Assembly: GCA_905201895.1 (NCBI GenBank)
Contig: CAJKPX010000002.1
Coordinates: 1-64,000 of the forward strand
Direction: 5' to 3'
Source of the DNA: an uncultured Eubacteriales bacterium
Lineage (GTDB): Bacteria > Bacillota > Clostridia > Oscillospirales > CAG-272
Length of the DNA: 64,000 nt
The position numbers were made by a program, and so were the translations under genes. Position 1 is the first letter of the stretch. Each line of letters begins with the position of its first letter. Under the pieces are notes generated by a model that was given only the letters and a program-made list of their open reading frames with translations, was not told where the DNA came from and ran no database searches. Below, piece by piece: positions 32,898 to 40,942 of the stretch.

Positions 32898-34511
32898 TTA
32901 CTCCTCCTGTTCAAAAGAGACGTGATGCGCTCCGTTTTGATAAGTGCAAACAGAGCAAAGATCATATTCGGCACGGCTCTCCGGATAGTCGTTTCGTATA
33001 TGCGCTCCGCGCGTTTCCTTGCGCGTCAAAGCGCTTGTAAGGATCGCACGGGCAAGGAGGAGCATCGGCTTGATGCTATATCCCATATAAGGCGACACGT
33101 CTGCGTCAAACATCAACTTCTCGCTGATAGAAAGATAATAATCTACGCTTTGAATGCCCTCGTTCAGCTTTGCCTCTGTGCGGGCAATACCAAGACAATC
33201 ATTCATCAGCTTTGCAATTTCATTTCGTACGTAAATCGCGGAAAAACAACTGTTCGATGCGAGAATTTTGGATACGGTTTCCCTCTGCTCGGAAATATAT
33301 TCATCAAAATCGGGGAGCGCATCGGTCGTTGACAATTCACCGATTGCCTTCGCGGCAACCTTGCCTCCGTAGATAGCCGCCAATAACGAGTTACCGCCCA
33401 ATCGGTTTGCACCGTGATATCTCGAGGCGCATTCACCGATCGCATACAAGCGATCTATCGAGGTTTTATGCTCACCGTCAACCGCCAGCCCGCCCATAAA
33501 GAAGTGCACGGACGGATAAACGGGAATGCTCTCCTTTTCAACGTCAATTCCCGCATACTTTTTGCAAACCTCCGCCACCTCAAGCAATCCGGATCGAATC
33601 ACCTTTTTACCAAGGAATGCAATGTCAAGATAGACCTGCGAGGGTGCATCGTAAATACATTTTGATACGACGTCACGGGGCATCAAATTGCCGCGTTCGC
33701 CGTAAAGATCCTCCATAAAATATACTCTGCGACCGTTCTCGATATAGTAGAGTCTTCCGCCCTCACCGCGCGCCGCCTCGCTGATCAGCATTCTCTTTTG
33801 CGGTGTTTCAACGGTGGTGGGGTGATACTGAATGAACTCCAGATTTTTCAGCCGTGCGCCCTGCTCATAGAGCTTTGCGGCGACATAACCGTCACACTGT
33901 GTAGAACCCGTTGTCTTTCCGAACAGAAGGTTTTGTCCTCCCGTCGCAACTACGACTGCATCAGCATACACATTCTCTACCTGGCAGGTTTTTTCATTGT
34001 AGAGCAGCGCCCCATAGCATACTCCATCCTTTATGAGAGCAGAATAAAATTGTCTACCGAGCAATCTTTTGATTACCTCGGACGCCTCGTATTTTCTCGA
34101 TTCTCTGATCAGTGCGGACATGATCTGCTTGCCGGTGGAAGCGCCTGCATAAGCGGTACGGTTGCGGCTCTGCCCACCGAACGCGCGAAGCGCCACCTCA
34201 CCGTTCTCATCTCTGCTGAACACAACACCGAGTCGCTCAAGATATCTGATGATTTCGGGTGCCGCAGTGCAAAGTCCCAAAACCGCCTCTTTTCCGGCAA
34301 GGTTTCCTCCGCTTTGCATGGTATCCTCCGCGTGTCGCTCGGGTGAATCAAGCTTACCGAGAGCGGCATTGATGCCTCCCGCAGCCATAACCGATTGCGA
34401 ACGCTCCGAAGGATAAGGGGAAACGATTGTGGAGGCGATGCCCTTTTCCGCCAAGCCGATAGCGCAGCTAAGACCGGAAAGTCCGGCGCCAATAATTAAA
34501 ACCCGCTTCAT
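32898..34511 (-). CDS. Fumarate reductase/succinate dehydrogenase flavoprotein subunit
   Basis: The protein has 537 aa from ATG 34511 (GGAGGTGG site; an in-frame ATG at 34529 is rejected). FAD motifs are GAGLSGLSCAIGL and the AAGGINAALG loop. QYHPT, the SEAARGEGG region and PRDVVSK fit the substrate site, and RLGGNSLL the C-terminal FAD-binding segment. Together with the iron-sulfur and membrane genes it forms a complex of the fumarate reductase/succinate dehydrogenase family. In an anaerobe fumarate reduction is likelier; other flavin substrates in this superfamily cannot be excluded. Confidence 0.88.
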   Translation of the reverse strand: MKRVLIIGAGLSGLSCAIGLAEKGIASTIVSPYPSERSQSVMAAGGINAALGKLDSPERHAEDTMQSGGNLAGKEAVLGLCTAAPEIIRYLERLGVVFSRDENGEVALRAFGGQSRNRTAYAGASTGKQIMSALIRESRKYEASEVIKRLLGRQFYSALIKDGVCYGALLYNEKTCQVENVYADAVVVATGGQNLLFGKTTGSTQCDGYVAAKLYEQGARLKNLEFIQYHPTTVETPQKRMLISEAARGEGGRLYYIENGRRVYFMEDLYGERGNLMPRDVVSKCIYDAPSQVYLDIAFLGKKVIRSGLLEVAEVCKKYAGIDVEKESIPVYPSVHFFMGGLAVDGEHKTSIDRLYAIGECASRYHGANRLGGNSLLAAIYGGKVAAKAIGELSTTDALPDFDEYISEQRETVSKILASNSCFSAIYVRNEIAKLMNDCLGIARTEAKLNEGIQSVDYYLSISEKLMFDADVSPYMGYSIKPMLLLARAILTSALTRKETRGAHIRNDYPESRAEYDLCSVCTYQNGAHHVSFEQEE

Positions 34512-34525
34512 TGTTCCACCTCCCA

Positions 34526-35056
34526 TCACCGTACGTAAAGATAGAAGCCGACGATAGAGGCGATCAACGTTGCGGCGCAGATCACCTTTATAATAACGCC
34601 TACCACTTTTATAAACCTTGCATTACCAATTCCCAAGGTAATAAAAGCCTTATCGGTAGAAAATGCCGTGTGTGCCAAGGCTATTGTGAAGAAGATCGGA
34701 GGAAAAATCGTGTGAACTATGGGAGGCGGAGTCATCGCGCCTGATGCCCCCGCAATATGCAATGCAATAAAGATCATCAGCAAAATGCCGCTCACTCGCT
34801 GAAATACAGTAACGCGGTTCAGTCCGGGATAGCTTTTCACCTTGCGAGTTTCTCCCTCCATGTGACTGGAAGCCCCAAGATATATACCGATGAAGGCGTG
34901 CGCCGCGATCAAGCCTGCCAATACCCAGGGTGCAACAGGCGCACTTTGCTGAACGCTTCCCCTTGAAAGCATCCACACAGAAGTAAAAATAGCATGATCC
35001 AACAGGAAAAGGGTGCTCAACAGACTGATGATTGCATTGATCTTGCGCAGCAACAT
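34526..35056 (-). CDS. Fumarate reductase-type membrane subunit (cytochrome b-like)
   Basis: The protein has 176 aa and five hydrophobic helices, with membrane-located His residues (LLDHAIF, AAHAFIG, ALHIAGA, IALAHTA) able to hold b-type heme as in single-subunit SdhC/FrdC proteins. It lies 14 bp before the flavoprotein gene. It anchors the complex and links it to quinone. Confidence 0.75.
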   Translation of the reverse strand: MLLRKINAIISLLSTLFLLDHAIFTSVWMLSRGSVQQSAPVAPWVLAGLIAAHAFIGIYLGASSHMEGETRKVKSYPGLNRVTVFQRVSGILLMIFIALHIAGASGAMTPPPIVHTIFPPIFFTIALAHTAFSTDKAFITLGIGNARFIKVVGVIIKVICAATLIASIVGFYLYVR

Positions 35057-35097
35057 ACTCTTTCTCCTTTTGATACTCTTTTGCTATATTTGCTGTT

Positions 35098-35442
35098 TTA
35101 ATTTTGTTTCATTTTATTGGCGATGAGCTTGTGTACAAACAAAACAACGAGAAGCACAACGAACAGAACGGCTCCTGCTCTATGAGCGATCTGAAGCGCA
35201 ACAATGTTCGCGAGCTTCATTACGATGGGGCCTGTTATCAAAGCAACACCGTAGCATATTCTCATAATGATTTCAAGCGCAGGAATTCTCCACCCCTTCT
35301 TGGTTGCGGCGGTATACATTGCCAAAACAAACATCCCTATTACAGAAACGGCAATATGCACAGGCATACCCGTGGCTCTGAACAAAAACAGTACCACTCC
35401 TACCGCCAGCATAATCGGTGCAAAAATAAAATCCTTTTTCAT
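35098..35442 (-). CDS. Small four-helix membrane protein next to fumarate reductase genes
   Basis: The protein has 114 aa with three or four transmembrane segments (FIFAPIMLAVGVVLFLF, AVSVIGMFVLAMYTAA, ITGPIVMKLANIVAL, VLFVVLLVVLFVHKLI). His residues in PVHIAV, IAHRAG and FVHKL could hold heme. The position before the SdhC-like gene suggests an extra membrane subunit. No named family recognised. RBS GGAG. The 100-bp gap upstream (35443-35542) shows no clear terminator. Confidence 0.65.
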   Translation of the reverse strand: MKKDFIFAPIMLAVGVVLFLFRATGMPVHIAVSVIGMFVLAMYTAATKKGWRIPALEIIMRICYGVALITGPIVMKLANIVALQIAHRAGAVLFVVLLVVLFVHKLIANKMKQN

Positions 35443-35542
35443 TTTTATCTCCGGTAAAATTTACTTATAAAAATTAAAATATTATCCATTGGTCATCATG
35501 AAATCCTTTTGAACGTGATTTACTGATAAAGTGCAATCCACT

Positions 35543-36583
35543 TTACTGTGCAACACGAACATGATCTCCGTAAATGGTCAACCAATCGTCATTCATGGAA
35601 ATTGTCTTCCATCCGCGTTCCGCGCAGATGGACGCCACTTTTTCCGCCTTGGAAATATTACCGTATTCCCGTTCCGTATCGTCACAAAGAATGAAGAATA
35701 CTTCTGTAAGATACTGATTGTCAGTATCTGCGTAAATTGCCATCGGCACGTCTCCGGTACTGTTGCCGAATACAAGAACCGGCTTTTGACCCAGCTCCTG
35801 CTCAAGCTGTGCAACCTTGCTCATTTTTACGTTTTTCGTGATGACGGTATCGCCCATCAAGAGCGCATCATCCTCCGTATAGCTATAATGCATATCCATT
35901 TCCTCGCCCTGACCGCTTGCCACAATGGTAAAATCCGTACCAATGACCTGTCTGGCAGGAATATCAATCACACCGTCAATCAGTCCGCGCACGGTGAATC
36001 GGTTGGTACCACTACAAATATATACGATAAAATCATTTTCGAGTAAGTAATCCACAACCTCCAGCATCGGCAGATAGAACGCCTCGCCGCGAGTCATTCC
36101 GCTGAATCCGTCCGCTACGGTGCTCTTATATGCCTCCACCACGTCGTAATAATCTTCAATCGCCATTCCGGCAAAAGCTTCGGCGTGTGCCTTGATATGT
36201 GTTTCCTCCATATGGCTCGGAATATCTGCGGCTTTTTCAATTGCCAGCAGTTCTTCCGCCACTGCCCTGATGTGCTCCGGAGCCTGATATCCCGGGGTGT
36301 TCAGTACGTAGTCTGCAAACAGCAGCCATTCTCCGTAGATCGGGAACGTCTCGCAGTACAGGGTGCCATCAAGATCAAACATTGCAATTCGGTCTTCAAC
36401 CGGGATGTAATATTGGGATTTCTCGTCCGTGACCTTCTCAACGTATTCCTTCAGTGCGGTAACAGGGTCTGCATTCTCTTTCCAGCTTTGGAATGCATTT
36501 TGTTGTTTTTCTGCGGAACAACCATTTATCAGAAAGCAAATTACGCACACCAGAAGCAAGCAGATACATTTCTTTTTCATCAT
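35543..36583 (-). CDS. Secreted HAD-superfamily phosphatase lipoprotein
   Basis: The protein has 346 aa. A signal peptide ends in INGC (lipobox). HAD motif I is FDLDGTLYCE, motif II is the Ser in YICSGTNRF, and motif III includes the Lys in ITKNVKM and GNSTGDVPM with the metal-binding Asp. The large cap region between motifs I and II suits phosphoserine-phosphatase-like enzymes. It would hydrolyse a phosphate ester outside the cell. A short hairpin (35527-35545) overlaps the stop codon but has no T-run. Confidence 0.85.
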   Translation of the reverse strand: MMKKKCICLLLVCVICFLINGCSAEKQQNAFQSWKENADPVTALKEYVEKVTDEKSQYYIPVEDRIAMFDLDGTLYCETFPIYGEWLLFADYVLNTPGYQAPEHIRAVAEELLAIEKAADIPSHMEETHIKAHAEAFAGMAIEDYYDVVEAYKSTVADGFSGMTRGEAFYLPMLEVVDYLLENDFIVYICSGTNRFTVRGLIDGVIDIPARQVIGTDFTIVASGQGEEMDMHYSYTEDDALLMGDTVITKNVKMSKVAQLEQELGQKPVLVFGNSTGDVPMAIYADTDNQYLTEVFFILCDDTEREYGNISKAEKVASICAERGWKTISMNDDWLTIYGDHVRVAQ

Positions 36584-36600
36584 ATTGCTTCCCTACTTGT

Positions 36601-37275
36601 TTATTTGCTGCGTCTTCCCAGCTTATCAAGTCCGAGGAATGCAAATCCAACCGCTGCAAAAGCGACGGCGAGAATACCGATCCACATCAAAACGCCGGGA
36701 ATTCCCTGCGTATCAAGATTTACAAAGAAATAGGGGTAGATCAGAGGGGTGGTTGTGGTAGGAATCAAAATAGAAGAATCAAACTTCAAAATCACTGCTT
36801 GAATAAGAAGGAAAATCGCGTAAACGAGAGGAAAGCCGATAGAAGCAATGGGATAATACCACTTAACCTTTCTGCGCTCACGGAACAGGAACCAATCAGC
36901 TATGTACAGAATGGGAAGAACAACGTGGAAGCACAAGCTACCGATGCGCCAGTTTGCCTGGGGATCGCGCCCCTCCGCCCCTGCGAGCATAATGTTAAAC
37001 ACAAGGAAGGTCAAAAGAATTCCAAGCGTTCCGATAAACTTCAACAGTGGAACGGCAGTTACATAGCTGTCCTCTTTCTTTTTTGCCGTCTGAATCAAAG
37101 AGGCAACCATCACGCCAATACAAAGAAAATTACTGATATTGGTGAAGTGTACGTAAAAATCCCAACGGATCATATTCACGTTATCAAAAATTCCAAGACT
37201 TGCAATAATGCCCACAAGTCCAAGCGTGCAATAGATAGTCTGAAAAATAAGTTGTGCAGTTCTGTTTTTAATCAT
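36601..37275 (-). CDS. Pr6Pr-like integral membrane protein
   Basis: The protein has 224 aa and six transmembrane segments, including FYVHFTNISNFLCIGVMVASL and CFHVVLPILYIADWFLF. The FTNxSN and HxxxPxxxxxDW patterns fit the Pr6Pr family (FAR-17a/AIG1-like), some members of which hydrolyse lipids in the membrane; the conserved Thr/His pattern is visible. Function here is unknown. RBS AAAGGAG. Confidence 0.7.
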   Translation of the reverse strand: MIKNRTAQLIFQTIYCTLGLVGIIASLGIFDNVNMIRWDFYVHFTNISNFLCIGVMVASLIQTAKKKEDSYVTAVPLLKFIGTLGILLTFLVFNIMLAGAEGRDPQANWRIGSLCFHVVLPILYIADWFLFRERRKVKWYYPIASIGFPLVYAIFLLIQAVILKFDSSILIPTTTTPLIYPYFFVNLDTQGIPGVLMWIGILAVAFAAVGFAFLGLDKLGRRSK

Positions 37276-37302
37276 GATTGTTCTCCTTTTTCTTCCTTAG
37301 TT

Positions 37303-37788
37303 TTATGCTTTGAAAGAATTTTTAATAGGCTTATCGTATTCGCATTCGATAAGCTTCACGCCGTACTCGGCAATCATCTCCGCATCGTCAACCTGTCTAT
37401 CTTCATAGAAAAGCTCCGCTCTCACCATTGGCTCGAAATCGGCATACTCGGGGTCCCCCATAAAATATTCCGGATACAACAACAGGGTAATAAAGATCTC
37501 TCCGCCATCGTCTGTGGTGCAAATCGGAATAGACTCCGTGTTCAATTCTCCCTCAAGGTGTGTATTCCAATTTACGTACGGATCACCGTTGATCGTCCAC
37601 CAAACGATACCGTCATATTCACATACGTACACCCCCGATAAGGTTTTTAACTCGCCGTTATGCTCGTAGGTGACAGAAATATGAAATCTGCCTTCCTTTA
37701 CCTCGGGGCGCGGTACATGAGCTCCGCAGCTCGCCAAACCAAGCGAGAGCAATAGCAACAAAATCAGAACAGTCGTTATTTTTTTCAT
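37303..37788 (-). CDS. Lipoprotein of unknown function
   Basis: The protein has 161 aa, with a signal peptide and lipobox LASC. The mature part (about 140 aa) is acidic and beta-type (RFHISVTYEHNGELKTLSGVYVCEYDG). No family recognised. Its position among membrane proteins and PrsW suggests an envelope role. Confidence 0.7.
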   Translation of the reverse strand: MKKITTVLILLLLLSLGLASCGAHVPRPEVKEGRFHISVTYEHNGELKTLSGVYVCEYDGIVWWTINGDPYVNWNTHLEGELNTESIPICTTDDGGEIFITLLLYPEYFMGDPEYADFEPMVRAELFYEDRQVDDAEMIAEYGVKLIECEYDKPIKNSFKA

Positions 37789-37812
37789 TTTAAGGCTTCT
37801 TTCTAAAAAAAT

Positions 37813-38097
37813 TCAGGAATAGGCAAGGATAAACGCAATCGCCACAAAAACATACGTAATCGCAAAAACTGCGATCGGGATCAACATAATCAAAGCAATT
37901 CTAAAAAGTATCTTTTCTTTAATCCCAGCGTCTGTTGCCTTGGCAAACAGAACGATCTGCCATGTCAAAAGTGCCAACACGGCAATGATTGCAATCGCCA
38001 TAGGAATATACAGTGAGCTATCCCACAACGAGATCATCAGACACGCTCCAACGAACAGCTCCACTGCAAGCAGGATAAAATAGAGTATCCTTTTCAT
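37813..38097 (-). CDS. Small membrane protein
   Basis: The protein has 94 aa and three hydrophobic helices separated by a charged loop (KATDAGIKEKILFR). The ATG overlaps the stop of the PrsW gene by 4 bp. No family recognised. Confidence 0.65.
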   Translation of the reverse strand: MKRILYFILLAVELFVGACLMISLWDSSLYIPMAIAIIAVLALLTWQIVLFAKATDAGIKEKILFRIALIMLIPIAVFAITYVFVAIAFILAYS

Positions 38098-38738
38098 TTC
38101 TTCGCCTCCTTGGCCTTAGCTTTTTTGTCTTTTATTCTCCACACAACAAATGGGATATAGGTTGCAATGGGTAACAGTGCGCCTGCAATGCTGTACTCGG
38201 ATTGGATGAGGATATTGTAAATTCCGTGGTAAACGATTGCGGTTGAGAGCAAACCGAAGGTTCCAACGGCAAACAGCTTTTGCTTTTTCTTCACAAAGGA
38301 TATTCCCACACCAACAAGCAAGGTACACATACCGTGCATCAGTCCCGCACCAAAGGCACGAATGATGGCACTGATCATGCTAAAGTTCGGATAGTTGAGA
38401 AGATAAAAAGCATTTTCAAGGACGGCAAATCCAATACCGGTTGCCATTGATGCTGTAAAGAGCTTCTCCTTTTTATCCGATATAACGAGCGCATAATACA
38501 AAATCGGCAGCGCCTTCAAAAGCTCTTCGCTTACCGGAGTTGCGATTATTGTAACATGATACGTATCCATCTCTAAAAGCTTTGAAAGCAACCCGTTAAC
38601 CTCTGACGCGAACACCGAAACAAAAATTCCGATCAAAACAAAGATCATCGGGAAGCGCGATTTTTTTTCCACAAGCAAGGTCATCAGCATAAGGGGGATA
38701 GAAATGGATACAAACAAAATATAAATTATATTGTCCAT
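38094..38738 (-). CDS. PrsW-family intramembrane metalloprotease
   Basis: The protein has 214 aa from ATG 38738 (GGAGTGG site); a longer in-frame start is antisupported because it lies in the preceding gene. It has seven or eight membrane segments. The catalytic motifs of PrsW are present: EELLK (Glu71-Glu72), FAVLE (Glu108) and His135 with His171 in YHGIYN. PrsW in Bacillus and Clostridioides cleaves membrane anti-sigma factors at site 1. No anti-sigma or ECF gene lies beside it; the membrane proteins of the same unit are candidate substrates. Confidence 0.82.
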   Translation of the reverse strand: MDNIIYILFVSISIPLMLMTLLVEKKSRFPMIFVLIGIFVSVFASEVNGLLSKLLEMDTYHVTIIATPVSEELLKALPILYYALVISDKKEKLFTASMATGIGFAVLENAFYLLNYPNFSMISAIIRAFGAGLMHGMCTLLVGVGISFVKKKQKLFAVGTFGLLSTAIVYHGIYNILIQSEYSIAGALLPIATYIPFVVWRIKDKKAKAKEAKK

Positions 38739-39430
38739 TTTTCCACTCCTTTCCTTGCAAAAAGCATCGTGCAAATACAAAGTGTGCCAAACGCCACCGC
38801 CGTAATGGCCAACGGCACAGGAGCGTAATAATCCCAAGCAGTCAGACATAGAAGCTCGGAAAAGCTAAGCAGCAAAACAAAAACGTTATACGGCTTTATC
38901 GCTTTGATAAACCCAAAGTCAAGATCGGGAATGATGGCGTGCTTCAAATTGAAATACACACACAGGATAGCGGGTATCCAAACAAGCGCATACACAACCT
39001 TCGTCGCAATCGACACATCATCCATCAGGGCATTTGGAATATACAAAAGCGCAGCCATGATGGGCGCTATCAAAGCAATGATTCTTGCGCGGCGCATTTT
39101 AGAAGAACCGTCGTCAACAATTCTGTCAAGCTGTCCGTAGCTTGCCGTGAGAATGAACAGAAAAAAGCCGATGCGACCAAGATACGCAGGCGTAAATCCC
39201 TCTACAATATTTTCACTCGTGAGTGTTTGACACAAGTGATAAATACTTCCGAGAGCATGACTTGCCATTGCCATCGTAATGCTTTGCAGGCAGAGGGGCT
39301 TCCCTTTCTTGAAAAAATGCTTAATGCCGTAGATCAAAGAAACCAGCGTTGCGAGCAATGGAACAAGCTCCGCGATCCACAGACATACAAGTTCTATACG
39401 TTCGATTTTCCTGCACCTCCCATCATACAA
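38726..39430 (-). CDS. Seven-helix integral membrane protein
   Basis: The protein has about 234 aa and seven hydrophobic helices. The start is uncertain. The frame opens at TTG 39430, overlapping the receiver gene stop; a good SD (GGGAGG) lies shortly after this TTG, but no in-frame ATG or GTG follows it within range. A start at CTG about 50 bp further is possible. No family recognised. The gene is translationally linked to the receiver protein upstream and to PrsW downstream, so the three may form a membrane signalling unit. Confidence 0.65.
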   Translation of the reverse strand: MYDGRCRKIERIELVCLWIAELVPLLATLVSLIYGIKHFFKKGKPLCLQSITMAMASHALGSIYHLCQTLTSENIVEGFTPAYLGRIGFFLFILTASYGQLDRIVDDGSSKMRRARIIALIAPIMAALLYIPNALMDDVSIATKVVYALVWIPAILCVYFNLKHAIIPDLDFGFIKAIKPYNVFVLLLSFSELLCLTAWDYYAPVPLAITAVAFGTLCICTMLFARKGVEKWTI

Positions 39431-39797
39431 CGCAGGCGGTATATCTGAGATTTTTCAGCTCCGCCTCAAGCTGCTCACTTTTCGCCGGCTTCAAAAGATA
39501 TCCGCTCGGCTTAATTTTGAATACCTCCTTGGCATGCTCCTTTTCATCGCAAACCGTAAGAAATATAATATTCACCTTGGAATTCAAATTCTTAACCCGT
39601 TTCGCAAGAGTGAGGCCATCCACACCGCAAAGCTCGATCTCGCTAATCAAAATATCGCAGCCGTTTTCTTTCACAAAGGCAAGCGCCTCGTCAGCATTCG
39701 TGAATGCAACAGTACTCGCATCCGGTAAAATCTGCTCTACACTGTGCTTGGTGCCTTTCAGCAAAACGGAATGATCGTCGACACAAACAATCGTCAT
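39423..39797 (-). CDS. Receiver-only protein with Glu at the phospho-site
   Basis: The protein has 124 aa from ATG 39797, supported by a GGAGG site. It is a single response-regulator receiver domain: acidic pair Asp7-Asp8 in CVDDHSV, Thr81 in FLTV and Lys103 in LLKPAK. The residue aligned with the phosphoacceptor aspartate is Glu53 (ISEIELCGVDG). Glu at this site often mimics the phosphorylated state in engineered receivers, so this may be a constitutive or atypical receiver. No output domain is attached. Confidence 0.8.
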   Translation of the reverse strand: MTIVCVDDHSVLLKGTKHSVEQILPDASTVAFTNADEALAFVKENGCDILISEIELCGVDGLTLAKRVKNLNSKVNIIFLTVCDEKEHAKEVFKIKPSGYLLKPAKSEQLEAELKNLRYTACVV

Positions 39798-39810
39798 TTG
39801 GGTTCCTCCA

Positions 39811-40761
39811 TCAAAAGTGTTCATGTAATCTATGTTGTCTTAGTACGATTTTAGAGTTTTCACGGTAATACGAAGCATGTCTTCTTCGCTCCGCATCACC
39901 AATTGTCATATCAGCCCGAATGGCAGAATCGTAAAGGGATTTTCTGCAAAACGGAATTTTGATTTTTGCCAAAGGAGTTAAAAACCCCGCATGATATTCC
40001 ACTTCTGCCGCAAAGGAATATCTCGAGGTATTCCCCGTATGAGTGGCAAGGATTACCGCGCGTTCATACTCGGTTAGGGTCCCCTCGTTTTGAATATAAA
40101 TTTTTTTATGATCGCAAACAACACGTCCTGCCGCCTGATTGACCGATTCAATAAAGCGCGGCAATCTTGTGCTTCTGTTTCTTGAAATCTCCCTGTAATG
40201 CTCCGGAACGTCAAGTGCCCCGTTTTTGACAAATGAAGCGATATATTTCACGTATAGATCAGCCACAAGATAGGTCCCCTCGGCTTGTGGGGCGATAAAA
40301 TACCTTTTTAGGCTCTCATGATACCGCTGTCCTCTGCGTGCCACCACACGGTCGATCTCGCAGTCTAACCTTTGCCTGTTTTCATCCGTAGGTACGGCGA
40401 GGCAGCCAAGCAGAGCCTCACACAAAAACGGAACGAAGGAGATCGTAACTCCCGGCGTATCTCCGTCAGCAGGAGAATCGCCCTCGGCGTCATGCTCTTG
40501 TTCCCGGAGCTTTAAGAGGCTATACACATAATCATTCTCGCTTGGAACTGCGTATAAAAACCAATCGTCGAAGAATTTATCACAAGCAAGGCGCGTTCCG
40601 TTTTCATCCGGAAAATCCAAAATATCCTTTTGCGCTAATATCTCTGATAAAGACTTGCATATCATCCAAAAGCCGTCTTGCGTCTCAACCCAATCAGCCG
40701 TACAGATGCATTTTTCTGATTGTAGCCGTGAGAATACGGACGGAACAGCATTGATACCCAT
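39811..40761 (-). CDS. Unrecognised protein, first gene of WalR-box promoter P1
   Basis: The protein has 316 aa from ATG 40761 (AGGAGG site). An in-frame ATG at 40845 was rejected since it lies upstream of the expected start of transcription from P1. No signal peptide; soluble, with RxxxRxxSxYRE-like basic C-terminus. It contains ADWVETQDGFWMICKSLSEIL, SFVPFLCEALLGCL and YVKYIASFVKNG. No family recognised. It precedes the receiver gene by 13 bp and may be its partner. Confidence 0.7.
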   Translation of the reverse strand: MGINAVPSVFSRLQSEKCICTADWVETQDGFWMICKSLSEILAQKDILDFPDENGTRLACDKFFDDWFLYAVPSENDYVYSLLKLREQEHDAEGDSPADGDTPGVTISFVPFLCEALLGCLAVPTDENRQRLDCEIDRVVARRGQRYHESLKRYFIAPQAEGTYLVADLYVKYIASFVKNGALDVPEHYREISRNRSTRLPRFIESVNQAAGRVVCDHKKIYIQNEGTLTEYERAVILATHTGNTSRYSFAAEVEYHAGFLTPLAKIKIPFCRKSLYDSAIRADMTIGDAERRRHASYYRENSKIVLRQHRLHEHF

Positions 40762-40847
40762 CAAAACCTCCTGTTGCAAACGGTTGGAAATGCGGAAATT
40801 GATCTTCAAAACAGTCCGGGAAAATATATAGTTAGAAACACACATGT

Positions 40848-40883
40848 ATTATAGCAAATCGGGCGTTACAAATGTGTTACAAA
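40848..40883 (-). promoter_or_regulatory. WalR-like box plus -10, promoter P1
   Basis: On the minus strand, the box TTTGTAACACATTTGTAACG (40883-40864) is followed by 3 bp (CCC), 7 bp and TATAAT (40853-40848), with TG before the -10. TGTAAC-N5-TGTAAC matches the WalR consensus TGTWAH-N5-TGTWAH. The second half-site occupies the -35 area, which lacks a TTGACA. Drives the gene at 39811-40761 and probably the long series downstream. Confidence 0.75.
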
Positions 40884-40890
40884 TCCGAAG

Positions 40891-40922
40891 AAAAAAACAA
40901 AAAGTGCAGATTTTTTCTGCAC
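40891..40922 (-). terminator. Intrinsic terminator of beta-helix gene 1
   Basis: A 7-bp stem GTGCAGA (40904-40910 with 40916-40922), loop of five T, and on the minus strand a T-rich tail (40903-40891). It lies just after the stop of the 510-aa gene and next to the P1 box. The same hairpin sequence, longer by five pairs, follows the paralog (58650-58678). Confidence 0.75.
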
Positions 40923-40942
40923 CCTTTGCGGTATATAGAGAA

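Noticed and set aside
35527..35545. Hairpin TAAAGTG/CACTTTA as terminator of the HAD gene
   Set aside because: Short stem, overlaps the stop codon and lacks a T-run on the minus strand.
40762..40845. Longer start (ATG 40845) for the 316-aa protein
   Set aside because: It overlaps the predicted start of transcription just after the P1 -10 and has no ribosome site; ATG 40761 has AGGAGG.
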